From Phnomibacter ginsenosidimutans (GTDB taxonomy: Bacteria > Bacteroidota > Bacteroidia > Chitinophagales > Chitinophagaceae), in NCBI RefSeq assembly GCF_009740285.1, contig NZ_CP046566.1:3386658-3450657 (forward strand): 64,000 bases of DNA. Direction: 5' to 3'. The translations under genes and the position numbers were made by a program. A model generated the notes under the pieces. That model was not told the origin of the DNA, did no database searches, and saw only the letters and a program-made list of their open reading frames with translations. Below are positions 16,718 to 25,312 of this stretch, piece by piece; position 1 is the first letter of the stretch; every line of letters starts with the position of its first letter.

Positions 16718-16750
16718 AAGGGCTACTTAGATTTTCGCTAAGTAGCCCTT
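16718..16750. terminator. Perfect 13-bp hairpin after the immunity-like genes
   Basis: AAGGGCTACTTAG / CTAAGTAGCCCTT with a seven-base loop, 81 bases beyond the stop of the leftward gene at 16831. The T-run is weak on both sides, so it is a possible but not certain Rho-independent terminator. Confidence 0.5.
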
Positions 16751-16830
16751 ATACTTTATTCCATTGATTTAGATCAGTGAGACAGTCTCTATCCTAAATA
16801 AACAGGCATTAACAAACCCTGTTTTGATGA

Positions 16831-17499
16831 CTAGCATATTTGGTTCGCATCTATAAATTCAAGCCCAGTAAAACCCTTATTGATTATGGTACTTTTAACT
16901 TCATCGCTTACGTAATAAGCCCAACCACTACTTACTCTGCTCAGAAAAAAGAATTCTGCACTAAAATTTCTATTGAAATAAATTGGGTCCATGCATAAAC
17001 TTAGCGGTGGCTTTAGCGTACGCTCCAACTCCAGAAAGGAATTCAAGTTATCTACTTTTACCAGCTGATTATTTCGCTTATCACTTGAAATTGTGCTCCA
17101 TCTTATTGTTGTTTTTTCAAAGTCTACCAATTCATACGAAGATTCATAGCAATTCATGTAGAAATAATCATCTATCGCGATAGAATTATGCCAAACAGTA
17201 CTAGGAATAAATTGAACTTTTCTGTCTGCAACAGATTTCAAAAATTCCATTAATTGCTTACTTACCAGCGGCATACTTCTTGTACCCGCAAATGAACATG
17301 GCATGTAATCCGTCAAGTTGGATTTTGGGTTGACGATTGGTTCTGGAAATACCATCTTTTCAATATCAGCTTCTTGAAACCAAAAGTTTTTTGAAGACCT
17401 AGGATCACTATCAAGATTGACTGGAAAATGACCCGTCTCAATTTGAGGATGCTTGCCAATTATTCTCAGGTTGCTTGTAGGTATAATTTTATAATACAT
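16831..17499 (-). CDS. Imm11/DUF1629-like immunity protein, copy 2
   Basis: A 222-residue protein with the layout of the Imm11 (DUF1629) family of polymorphic-toxin immunity proteins. An N-terminal MYYKIIPTSN strand is followed by a mid-region LVSKQLMEFLKSVADRKVQFIPSTVW, a Tyr/Cys-rich strand set (DDYFYMNCYE, LVDFEKTTI) and the closing YVSDEVKSTIINKGFTGLEF. The neighbouring gene shows the same order of motifs at about the same length, so the two are tandem paralogues with low identity. Base composition is visibly more AT-rich than in the flanking genes, a sign of transfer. No toxin gene lies beside it. Family assignment is by eye. Confidence 0.65.
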   Translation of the reverse strand: MYYKIIPTSNLRIIGKHPQIETGHFPVNLDSDPRSSKNFWFQEADIEKMVFPEPIVNPKSNLTDYMPCSFAGTRSMPLVSKQLMEFLKSVADRKVQFIPSTVWHNSIAIDDYFYMNCYESSYELVDFEKTTIRWSTISSDKRNNQLVKVDNLNSFLELERTLKPPLSLCMDPIYFNRNFSAEFFFLSRVSSGWAYYVSDEVKSTIINKGFTGLEFIDANQIC

Positions 17500-17519
17500 C
17501 TGTTACTTAAATAGATTTC

Positions 17520-18170
17520 CTACAGAACTTCATCCAATTCCATATACCGAATACCTGTGATTTTGTTCTGCAAAAGAATCTCTTTTAATCGTTCGCTAAT
17601 AAAAAAAGTTGGAACGCCATAAGTATAATCTAATCTTATAAAATCATAATTACATTTTTCTGATATCTTGAAGGCAGAAATCTTAATACCTTGAGGAAGG
17701 CGAGTTGATTCTACGAGGATTTGAAACTCATTCAAATCCTTTACCTGGATTCTCTTTTCCTCTTCCCAAGTAGTCTTCATTATCGAAATTGTAGTATTAG
17801 AAAAATCAATACACTCCATACACACTTTTAAAGCACGAAGAAGAAAATACTGATGCGCTTCATCTTTCTTGAATATATAGATGGGAATAAACTGTACATT
17901 ATCAATTTCTTCAGCTTCGAAAGTACTTTTAAATCTTTCAGACACAATCCAATCACTATTTATTGGAAACGAAATAACATCTGTTAATTTGGCTTTACTT
18001 CTAAGTCGAAAAGAAGGAACATACACTTCCTCTGAAAGTGCTCCAATATCGGGTTGATTAAAAAGATGCCGAGGATCATCCATGTGTAAGCCATCAGACA
18101 TTTCTCCCCTTTGGGGAACAATTCCGACTTCTTTTAAATTCGTGCTATCTTCAATTCTATAGAATTTCAT
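17520..18170 (-). CDS. Imm11/DUF1629-like immunity protein, copy 1
   Basis: A 216-residue protein beginning MKFYRIEDSTNL, the usual Imm11-type start. It then has FPINSDWIVSERFKSTFE, DNVQFIPIYIFKK, the YFLLRALKVCMECIDF strand pair with a conserved Asp, and the ending FFISERLKEILLQNKITGIRYMELDE. It lies 20 bases upstream of its paralogue and is likely co-transcribed with it. The 284-base gap upstream (18171-18454) is AT-rich and holds no gene. AT-rich coding sequence and lack of a linked toxin suggest an acquired, orphan immunity pair. Other DUF1629 roles cannot be excluded. Confidence 0.65.
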   Translation of the reverse strand: MKFYRIEDSTNLKEVGIVPQRGEMSDGLHMDDPRHLFNQPDIGALSEEVYVPSFRLRSKAKLTDVISFPINSDWIVSERFKSTFEAEEIDNVQFIPIYIFKKDEAHQYFLLRALKVCMECIDFSNTTISIMKTTWEEEKRIQVKDLNEFQILVESTRLPQGIKISAFKISEKCNYDFIRLDYTYGVPTFFISERLKEILLQNKITGIRYMELDEVL

Positions 18171-18454
18171 ACTCAGAATATTTTTCTTTCTTTATTTAAG
18201 GGGGGCGATAGTTTATCTCATCAAAATGTATTGAGTGAAAGTACCATATACTAACTCAATGCCAATTCCCAAAAAGGAACCACGAATTAATGTGAGTGAC
18301 TGTTTAGGTTAGTCGATGTGCTTTTTTAGTTAACGGCACTATCTTTTAAGTAAAGAATATTCTGTTTACTCTTTCTATTATCTATTGATAACGTTCCTAC
18401 TTAAACATTCTGCACATTTGCCCGTCTTACCCACCTATTCTCGTTTACCCTCCT

Positions 18455-19369
18455 ATGAAAAACCAAATCACCTGCTGCCTCGCCGGCTTGCTGCTTTTGC
18501 TGGCCGCCTGCAAAAAAGATGACACACCTACTACCCCCAAAGTATACCGCTTCAACAGCAGCATACAGGTAGATGGCCTCACCCGTACTTACACTGTCAA
18601 CCTGCCCCCCAATTACTACGAAGCCAGCAATTTGTCGCTGGTGATAGCCCTGCACGGAGGCGGTGGCAGCGGTGCCCAGTTCGAAAGCACCAATAACCTC
18701 ACTCCCAAAGCCAATGCTTCCGGTTTCATTGTGGTGTACCCCGATGGTACCGGCGTCATCAACACCTGGAATGCCGGCCGCTGCTGCGGCTCCGCCATGA
18801 ACAACAAAGTGGACGATGTAAAATTCATCAGCCAACTCATAGATAAACTGCTGGCCGATTACAAAATCAATCCCAAAAAAGTGTACGTCACCGGCCACTC
18901 CAACGGCGGCATGCTTTGCTACCGCCTCGCCTGCGAACTGTCCAATAAAATTGCCGCCATTGCACCCAATGGTTGCAGCATGGTGATGTCTACCCCCTGC
19001 AACCCCGCAAGGCCAGTACCCATTTTGCACATGCATTCCAAACTCGACCAGCATGTGCCTTATCAGGGTGGTGTAGGCAATGGAGTAACCGGCATTTCAG
19101 TGCCGCCACTCGATTCCGTATTTACCGTGTGGTCGGGCAAAAACGGATGCACCAACCCCAACCAGCTGAGCTTTAGCAACAGCAGCTACAGCCTTACAAA
19201 ATGGCTGAGCTGCAGCAACAACAGCAGCATTCATTTTTACCTTACCAACGATGGCGGCCACGGCTGGCCCGGAGGATTGCCCGGCGGCCCCAGCTCCGAT
19301 ATACCTTCCACCGCCATCAATGCCAACGATTTGCTCTGGGATTTTTTTCAGCAGTATCAACTACCCTGA
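18455..19369 (+). CDS. Lipoprotein esterase/PHB-depolymerase-like alpha/beta hydrolase
   Basis: A 304-residue exported lipoprotein with signal peptide MKNQITCCLAGLLLLLAACKK, whose lipobox Cys is at 19. The hydrolase domain has the oxyanion region LVIALHGGGGSG near residue 68, YPDGTGVINTWNAGRCCG near 98 and the nucleophile elbow VTGHSNGGML near 147. A conserved Asp lies near 195 (MHSKLDQHVPY) and the catalytic His is near 272 (NDGGHGWPGG). This order matches the LpqC/feruloyl-esterase and PHB-depolymerase group. Substrate is unknown; plant-polymer esters or polyesters are the family norm. It is a single gene with its own short upstream region. Confidence 0.85.
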   Translation: MKNQITCCLAGLLLLLAACKKDDTPTTPKVYRFNSSIQVDGLTRTYTVNLPPNYYEASNLSLVIALHGGGGSGAQFESTNNLTPKANASGFIVVYPDGTGVINTWNAGRCCGSAMNNKVDDVKFISQLIDKLLADYKINPKKVYVTGHSNGGMLCYRLACELSNKIAAIAPNGCSMVMSTPCNPARPVPILHMHSKLDQHVPYQGGVGNGVTGISVPPLDSVFTVWSGKNGCTNPNQLSFSNSSYSLTKWLSCSNNSSIHFYLTNDGGHGWPGGLPGGPSSDIPSTAINANDLLWDFFQQYQLP

Positions 19370-19486
19370 CAATCGTCTTTGGCCACAAGCCAAATGGCGT
19401 TGTTACAAAGGGCTTAGTAACTGTAGCAACGGTGTGGGGTTGTATCAAACCCTGGCTACTTTTGAAGCACCTAAAAAGTGAGGCGT

Positions 19487-20056
19487 ATGAGAAAGCATTT
19501 GTATGTATTACCCCTGCTGCTGCTGAGCATGCATGCAGCCATGGCGCAGGGCATGAAGGAAGCCCCGGCCGACAAAGCCCTTGTGTATTTTCTTCGCCCA
19601 TCTGGCTTAGGGGCACTCATCAACTTTAGTTTTTTCGACAGTGCACAAGTCATAGGCCGCTTCAATGGCGAAAAATACATGCTGTACGAATGTGCACCGG
19701 GACCACATATTTTTTGGGCCCGTTCAGAAAACAAGTCGTTTATCAGTGGGCATCTCGAGGCTGGCAAGGTTTATTTTATTGAGGCACAACCGCAAATGGG
19801 CGGCATTAAAGCCGGGGTTGAACTGGTACAGGTAGACCCGGCAGACAGCAAGCGAATGACACGGTTGCTAAAATTCATCAACAAACGTAAACCACGCACA
19901 TTTACGCAAGAAGAGTTGACGGAACTCAGCACCGATTTGGAAGATGTACTTCGCCGCGGCATGAAAGAGTTGCAAAGCATGCGTAGCAATGGCGACATTA
20001 TTCCGGTGATTGACAACAACAAACACATTGTTGTACCCGCACCAGCCACCCTGTAA
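19487..20056 (+). CDS. Secreted DUF2846-like protein
   Basis: A 189-residue protein with signal peptide MRKHLYVLPLLLLSMHAAMA and cleavage after AMA-Q. I use the ATG at 19487 because the signal peptide starts there; a GTG three codons earlier is less likely. The mature N-terminal half (KALVYFLRPSGLGALINFSFF, GEKYMLYECAPGPHIFWA, LEAGKVYFIEAQPQMGG) has the beta-rich pattern of DUF2846-type proteins, which often modulate cell-surface functions. The C-terminal part is charged and helical. No function can be assigned. It is followed at once by a strong terminator. Confidence 0.7.
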   Translation: MRKHLYVLPLLLLSMHAAMAQGMKEAPADKALVYFLRPSGLGALINFSFFDSAQVIGRFNGEKYMLYECAPGPHIFWARSENKSFISGHLEAGKVYFIEAQPQMGGIKAGVELVQVDPADSKRMTRLLKFINKRKPRTFTQEELTELSTDLEDVLRRGMKELQSMRSNGDIIPVIDNNKHIVVPAPATL

Positions 20057-20067
20057 TTTTCCTTTTT

Positions 20068-20101
20068 ACAACGCCATGCATTTCTTACAGCATGGCGTTG
20101 T
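20068..20101 (+). terminator. Rho-independent terminator
   Basis: Perfect 12-bp stem ACAACGCCATGC / GCATGGCGTTGT with a ten-base loop, followed by ATTTTTC. It sits 11 bases after the stop of the DUF2846-like gene. Confidence 0.8.
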
Positions 20102-20131
20102 ATTTTTCAGCCCATCCATCAAACAACTGCT

Positions 20132-20971
20132 ATGCAAACACTTTCTTTTTCCATTGACATCAATGCTGCACCTGAAACCGTTTGGTTTGTACTCTGGAAC
20201 GATTTGCTCTACCGCAAATGGACAACGGCTTTTTGCGAAGGCTCTTATGCCGTGAGCACCTGGCAGCCAGGCAGCCGCATCCATTTTTTATCGCCGGGCG
20301 GCCGCGGCATGTATGCCGATATTGTGGAGATGGAAGCACCCCGCAGCATGCGGTTCAAACACTTGGGCGAAATAGTAGATTTTGAAGAAACAACGCCTCC
20401 GGAAAATTGGTCTGACAACATTGAAGCTTATCAATTGGAGGCAACTGCTGCAGGCACCAAGCTGCATGTGTCGGTAGATACACTGGAAGCATACTGCGGT
20501 CCATTTGAAGACATGTTTCCTAAAGCTTTGGAAATAGTAAAAGCATTATCGGAAGATTTTCAGATACACATCAGCACCCATGTACTGGCTGATATTGAAA
20601 CCGTATGGCAGTGCTTTACCCAGCCCGAACACGTTACACAATGGAATCAGGCATCGGACGATTGGCATACTCCACATGCCGAAGCTGACCTGCGGGTGGG
20701 CGGCTCCTTTACCCACCGCATGGAAGCCAAAGACGGCAGCATGGGATTTGATTTTATCGGCACGTTTGATGTGGTAGAACCTTTTACCCGCCTGGCGTAT
20801 CACATGGAAGATGGCCGTAAGGTCAACGTTACTTTCACGGAAACAGATACGGGCACACAGGTACACGAAGCTTTCGATCCGGAATATGAAAACAGCTTCG
20901 AATTGCAATACGCCGGCTGGGGTGCCATTTTGGAAAGTTTCCGACAGTATACTGAAGGCCAGCACGAATAG
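20132..20971 (+). CDS. Tandem SRPBCC (AHSA1/START-like) domain protein
   Basis: A 279-residue protein made of two hydrophobic-ligand-binding domains of the SRPBCC superfamily. Domain 1 (about 1-130) starts QTLSFSIDINAAPETVWFVL. Domain 2 (about 138-279) starts IHISTHVLADIETVWQCFTQ and has RVGGSFTHRMEAKDGS and PFTRLAYHMEDGRKV, the AHSA1-like pattern. The family usually has one domain of about 140 residues, so this looks like a duplication and fusion. It lies 15 bases upstream of the APC permease and may be co-transcribed. Ligand unknown. Confidence 0.85.
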   Translation: MQTLSFSIDINAAPETVWFVLWNDLLYRKWTTAFCEGSYAVSTWQPGSRIHFLSPGGRGMYADIVEMEAPRSMRFKHLGEIVDFEETTPPENWSDNIEAYQLEATAAGTKLHVSVDTLEAYCGPFEDMFPKALEIVKALSEDFQIHISTHVLADIETVWQCFTQPEHVTQWNQASDDWHTPHAEADLRVGGSFTHRMEAKDGSMGFDFIGTFDVVEPFTRLAYHMEDGRKVNVTFTETDTGTQVHEAFDPEYENSFELQYAGWGAILESFRQYTEGQHE

Positions 20972-20986
20972 CAAGATGATGTTTGC

Positions 20987-22315
20987 ATGAAAACTACACC
21001 CCGTACGCTTGGGTTGGCTACGGCCATTAGTTTGGTAGTGGCCAATATGGTGGGCAGTGGCATTTATACCAGCCTTGGTTTTCAGTTGCAAAACATGCAG
21101 AGCCTGTTTGCCGTACTGATGCTTTGGGTAGTGGGCGGTTTGGTGGCATTGTGTGGCAGCCTGGTATATGGCGAGTTGGGCGCTGCGTTTCCGCAGAATG
21201 GCGGCGAGTATAATTTCTTGTCGCAACTCTATAGTCCGTTATTGGGCTTCCTTAGCGGATGGATCAGTGCGATTGTAGGTTTTGCAGCCCCTGTAGCGGC
21301 AGTATGCATTGCATTGGGCAACTATCTGCACAGTGTATTTCCAACTTTACCTGTTTTGACCACTGCTGTGTTGGCGCTGCTTTGCATCACCGCTATACAT
21401 GCCTATAAAACCTCGTTGGGAGCAAGGTTTCAGCAGATAAGTACACTGCTCAATGTGGGCGTAATGCTGTTGCTCATCATCAGCGGTCTGAGTGTGATGC
21501 ATCCGCAAACCATCAACGTAGCACCAAGCAAAGCCGGCTGGCAGGAAATCTTCAGCAATCCAAACTTCGTGACCAATTTGTATTGGGTAAGCTATGCGTA
21601 TACCGGTTGGAATGCGGCTAGCTATATAGCCGGCGAAATAAAACAACCCGGCCGCAACTTGCCATTGGCGCTTATCATTGGCAGTGTGCTGGTCATGTTG
21701 CTGTACCTGTGCATCAATTATGCGTTTTTGTATGCCGCTCCTGTCAGTGCTTTGCAAGGGCAGCTTGAAGTAGGATTTGTAGCCGCACAATACATGCTCG
21801 GCAGCAATGGCGCCCAATTGTTTGGCATCATCATTTCCATTTCTCTCATCAGCACGATTAGTGCCATGACCTTTGCCGGCCCAAGGGTTACGGCCCGGCT
21901 TGGCCACGAAGTACAAGCCCTGCAAGTGTTGGGGCGCATCAACAGACATGGTGTACCCGGCATCGCCATTGTGGCACAAAGCCTCATTGCATTAGTGCTT
22001 GTCTTATTCAATCAGTTTCAATTGGTGATTGACATTATTGGTTTTACCCTAAGCCTGAGCACCAGCCTTACGGTAGCCGGTGTGTTTATATTACGACGCA
22101 AGCATGCTCATCTGCAACCCGCTTACCGCACATGGGGTTATCCTGTTACACCCATCCTTTTTTTACTCATCAATGCATGGATACTGTACTACGGATTTAT
22201 GCAAAAATGGCAAGCAAGTTTGGGCGGATTGCTCATCATCGTTTTGGGTGCTGGGCTATGGTGGTGGAATAAAAAAAGCGGAACGCCAACAAGCATTCCG
22301 CCGAACAAGGGGTAA
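20987..22315 (+). CDS. APC-family amino acid permease
   Basis: A 442-residue inner-membrane transporter with about 12 hydrophobic segments. The start MKTTPRTLGLATAISLVVANMVGSGIYTS contains the helix-1 GSGI motif that binds the substrate backbone in the APC fold. A second family element, YWVSYAYTGWNAASYIAGEIKQPGRNLP near residue 198, is the conserved E-[IV]-K-x-P motif after helix 6. It most resembles the LAT/SteT-like amino acid transporters. The specific substrate is not readable. Its last codons overlap a terminator of the convergent gene. Confidence 0.88.
   Translation: MKTTPRTLGLATAISLVVANMVGSGIYTSLGFQLQNMQSLFAVLMLWVVGGLVALCGSLVYGELGAAFPQNGGEYNFLSQLYSPLLGFLSGWISAIVGFAAPVAAVCIALGNYLHSVFPTLPVLTTAVLALLCITAIHAYKTSLGARFQQISTLLNVGVMLLLIISGLSVMHPQTINVAPSKAGWQEIFSNPNFVTNLYWVSYAYTGWNAASYIAGEIKQPGRNLPLALIIGSVLVMLLYLCINYAFLYAAPVSALQGQLEVGFVAAQYMLGSNGAQLFGIIISISLISTISAMTFAGPRVTARLGHEVQALQVLGRINRHGVPGIAIVAQSLIALVLVLFNQFQLVIDIIGFTLSLSTSLTVAGVFILRRKHAHLQPAYRTWGYPVTPILFLLINAWILYYGFMQKWQASLGGLLIIVLGAGLWWWNKKSGTPTSIPPNKG
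22278..22301 (-). terminator. Terminator of the SPFH gene, embedded in the permease 3' coding end
   Basis: On the minus strand GCGGAATGC / GCGTTCCGC pair (one G-T wobble) around TTGTTG, followed by seven T (22271-22277). It lies 25 bases beyond the stop of the leftward SPFH gene but inside the last codons of the convergent permease gene. Confidence 0.75.
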
Positions 22316-22325
22316 GCAATCGGAC

Positions 22326-23129
22326 TTATTGACTGACGGCAGGTGACTTGCCGGATACAACAGGATCTGCTTGCATTAGAAAAGGACTTTTACCATCGGT
22401 AATAATCACTTTGGCATTGTTGCTTTTCGACAACTCTTTAAAGGCTTCAATAGCCCGCCATTGTATGAGCAAGGGATTCAATCCTTCGCTGATAATTTTT
22501 TGTGCATCTCTGATGCCGGCAGCTTCCAGCTTTTTACGCTCCGCTTCCTGTTTTTCTCTGTCCAGTACAAACTGCATTCTGAACGCTTCTTGCTCTGCCC
22601 GCAATCTTTCTTCAATGGCCATGGTGAGTTCCTTGGGCAGCTTCACACTTTTCAGCAACACGCCTTCTACAATAATGCCTCTGGGTTCGAGGTATTTGGC
22701 CATATCGGCCTGCATCGTTTTTTCAATATTGGCCCGCTCGGCTGTATGCAAATCTTTTGCATTAAAACGGGCACTTACATCCCGTACCACACTTCTGAAA
22801 ACGGGCGATATCACTACTTCTTCATAATTCTCGCCCACGTTCCTGAGCAGGTCAGGAATTTTTGCCCGATCGATCCGGTACAAAATGCTCATTTCACTTT
22901 GTACGGTCAGCCCTTCTTTGGTAGGCAGGTCGGCATTGGTAGCCAGGTTGATGGTACTGATGGGCACTTTAATGATGCTGGACCATGGCCCCACGGTGTA
23001 CATGCCACTGCTTCTTACTTTGTCTTCAATGGTGCCAGTGCGGCGTTTTACACCAACTTCATTTTGTTTTACAGTCACACAACTGCTTAATGTAATGAGT
23101 GGTAATACGAGTGTCAACAATTGCTTCAT
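22326..23129 (-). CDS. SPFH/prohibitin-family lipoprotein
   Basis: A 267-residue protein with lipobox-type signal MKQLLTLVLPLITLSSC (Cys17). An SPFH (band 7) domain follows: VKQNEVGVKRRTGTI near 20, SIIKVPISTINLA, LTVQSEMSILYRID near 78 and VVISPVFRSVVRDVSARF near 105. A long charged coiled-coil helix (EERLRAEQEAFRMQFVLDREK) follows, and the C-terminus contains INEGLNPLLIQ-like prohibitin sequence (ISEGLNPLLIQWRAIEAF). Such proteins form membrane-bound oligomeric scaffolds. It is single-gene and convergent with the permease, 10 bases apart. Confidence 0.88.
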   Translation of the reverse strand: MKQLLTLVLPLITLSSCVTVKQNEVGVKRRTGTIEDKVRSSGMYTVGPWSSIIKVPISTINLATNADLPTKEGLTVQSEMSILYRIDRAKIPDLLRNVGENYEEVVISPVFRSVVRDVSARFNAKDLHTAERANIEKTMQADMAKYLEPRGIIVEGVLLKSVKLPKELTMAIEERLRAEQEAFRMQFVLDREKQEAERKKLEAAGIRDAQKIISEGLNPLLIQWRAIEAFKELSKSNNAKVIITDGKSPFLMQADPVVSGKSPAVSQ

Positions 23130-23303
23130 AATCGATACAATTTTGAAAGTGATGGATGTGAAAATTACAAACGCATGTACTGTATAGATGAGCCAGCACC
23201 GCCCTTTTGCATAATGGACAGTTATACCAAGCCAGCAATTAACAGGTGCTTAGCACTTGCAGCATGTAGATATAAATAACGGGAATAAAATGCCGGATAA
23301 CGG

Positions 23304-24059
23304 TCAGGCATTTACGCGACTGCTGTGTACGGCAGCAGCAATCTCTTTAATCAGCAAAGGATCTTTTTCGATGGCATTGCCCACCACAATCACATCGGCT
23401 CCGGCTTTGCAATTGCGATATGCTTTTTCGGGCTCGGTGATGCCGCCACCAATAATGAGCGGCGCTTCAATGGTACCAGCCACTTTTTCAATCATGCTTT
23501 CGGTAATGGGCTTTCGGGCACCGCTGCCGGCATCCATATAAATAAGCTTCATGCCCAGCATTTCGCCGGCCATGGCAGTACACATGGCAATCTCATTTTT
23601 ATCGGCAGGTATGGGTGCTGCATTTGAAATGTAGGATACCGTTGTTGGCGCACCACCATCAATCACCATGTAGCCGGTGGGCATTATTTCGAGGCCGCTT
23701 TGTTTTACTACCGGTGCACTGATCACATGCTGGCCAATGAGCAACTCCGGATTGCGACCACTGATGAGGCTGAGGTACAACAATGCATCGGCATACTTGC
23801 TTACCTGACTGGGGCTACCGGGAAAAAGAATAACGGGAATGTCGGTTTGTGCCTTGATGTGCTGTACACAATCATCCAAATGGTTGCTGATGACCAGACT
23901 GCCTCCCAGCAAAAAATAATCGACCCTCGCATCCATAGCCAACCGCACCAGCTCATCGAGACCGCTGCGGTTCACTTTATCGGGATCTATCAGCACGGCA
24001 AAACTCTTTTGGCCTTTCTGCTTCCTCTCTACAAATATGTCGTACAGCCTGTGCTTCAT
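23304..24059 (-). CDS. Geranylgeranylglyceryl-phosphate synthase family protein (PcrB/GGGPS)
   Basis: TIM-barrel prenyltransferase family that joins glycerol-1-phosphate and a polyprenyl diphosphate, the first ether-lipid step in archaea. I chose the ATG at 24059 (MKHRLYDIFVERKQKGQKS) because similarity begins there. The 251-residue protein has AVLIDPDKVNRSGLDELVR near 20, FLLGGSLV near 49, VILFPGSPSQVS near 74, YMDAGSGA near 173 and the phosphate-binding IGGGITEPEKAYRNCKAGADVIVVGN near 203-228. This is the bacterial Group II type known from Bacteroidota, including Chitinophaga. The biological role of its product in these bacteria is unsettled. Confidence 0.9.
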   Translation of the reverse strand: MKHRLYDIFVERKQKGQKSFAVLIDPDKVNRSGLDELVRLAMDARVDYFLLGGSLVISNHLDDCVQHIKAQTDIPVILFPGSPSQVSKYADALLYLSLISGRNPELLIGQHVISAPVVKQSGLEIMPTGYMVIDGGAPTTVSYISNAAPIPADKNEIAMCTAMAGEMLGMKLIYMDAGSGARKPITESMIEKVAGTIEAPLIIGGGITEPEKAYRNCKAGADVIVVGNAIEKDPLLIKEIAAAVHSSRVNA

Positions 24060-24266
24060 TCGCATTGAGTGTGCAACAAAAATGCAATAAAAAACGGGAC
24101 GGCTAACCTTCCCCCTCAATTTTCTTTACCCAAAGCCCCAACAACCCACTGAAATTCAGTGCTGCTAACAGCAAAGGCTTACTGCTGCCAACGGTCTTTT
24201 CCCCAATGCTTTATTAATATTTGGTGGCGGTGCTGGGTTTGGCGTTTAAATTGTACAAGCAAACCC

Positions 24267-25178
24267 ATGATGCGTTATTTTTTCCTTACCCTGATGATGA
24301 GCCTGCTGCTGCAGGCGGCTTCGGCACAGTATGTCATTACCGGCAGCTGGTATGGCCGCGGCGAATCGAAAGCCGGCCTCACCTACAACACTTACCTCTG
24401 CGAACTCATTTTGCTGAAAAAAGGCAACAACATTACCGGTACCCTCAATTACTTTTTTGGCCAGCACGAATACAGCACCAAGGTGAGCGGTGTGTACTGG
24501 CCCGAATCGGGCACCATCGAGTTCAAACCTTTTAAGCTCATCAGCTTTTTTGCCAAAGACAACAATGCCCCCGATTGCCAAATGGATGGCTCCCTCACCC
24601 TTTATACCCATGGGCCCGACAGTGTACTCTACGGCCAGCTCAACCCGCTGGAAAACTACCGCTATGGCTGCCCCATAATTAATATCAGCCTGCAAAAAGC
24701 CAAGCCCCAACCCACGGCCAGCCTCAAAAAAACACAGGCGGGTGCTGTAGCCGCCATTCCTGTAATAGCCGCCAAAAATGCCGACACAGCTCTCAGCCAA
24801 CAGCGGCAAGTGCCGGCATCCGTTTCAGCCCTGCAACAGCGAACTTTTGTAAAAGGCCAGCTGATTGAAGTGGATACTGATACCATTATGCTGCACCTGT
24901 ACGACAATGGCAAAATGGATTTCGATACGGTGTCGGTTTTCTTCAACCGGCAGCCGGTGGCCGAGCACAAACTACTGGGCCTCACCCCCATAGAAATTCC
25001 ATTGGTACTCGCCGCCGGCGAAAATGAAATAGCCCTTTTTGCCGAAAACCTGGGCGAAATACCGCCCAATACCGCCCTCTGCATTGTATATGCCGGCACC
25101 CAGCGGTACGACCTCAACCTCTCCAGTAGCCTCGCCACCAACGGTACCATCCGCATCAAACGCAAGGCCCCGAGGTAA
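24267..25178 (+). CDS. Secreted beta-rich protein, unknown function
   Basis: A 303-residue protein from the ATG at 24267, chosen because the signal peptide MMRYFFLTLMMSLLLQAASA starts there. The mature N-terminal domain (YVITGSWYGRGESKAGLTYN, VSGVYWPESGTIEFKPF, DCQMDGSLTLYTHG) looks like a small lipocalin-like barrel. A Pro/Ala/Thr linker leads to a C-terminal beta-sandwich (IMLHLYDNGKMDFDTVSVFF, IEIPLVLAAGENEIALFAEN, LGEIPPNTA) that recurs in Bacteroidota surface proteins. There is no T9SS sorting domain. It stands alone upstream of dxs. Function not assigned. Confidence 0.75.
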   Translation: MMRYFFLTLMMSLLLQAASAQYVITGSWYGRGESKAGLTYNTYLCELILLKKGNNITGTLNYFFGQHEYSTKVSGVYWPESGTIEFKPFKLISFFAKDNNAPDCQMDGSLTLYTHGPDSVLYGQLNPLENYRYGCPIINISLQKAKPQPTASLKKTQAGAVAAIPVIAAKNADTALSQQRQVPASVSALQQRTFVKGQLIEVDTDTIMLHLYDNGKMDFDTVSVFFNRQPVAEHKLLGLTPIEIPLVLAAGENEIALFAENLGEIPPNTALCIVYAGTQRYDLNLSSSLATNGTIRIKRKAPR

Positions 25179-25312
25179 CGTAAAGCACCCATCCTGCTGA
25201 CAATTATCATAGCAGTTCGCAGGCAACTAAACTTTATTTGTAAAAGTCTGTTTAACCGATTGCTTGAATTCTCAGCAAAAACTATTACCTATTTTCGCCT
25301 TTTCGTACCCAC

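Noticed and set aside
18401-19054. 217-codon Gly/Ala/His-rich open frame on the minus strand
   Set aside because: Antisense to the lipoprotein esterase; low-complexity composition is a by-product of the complementary frame.
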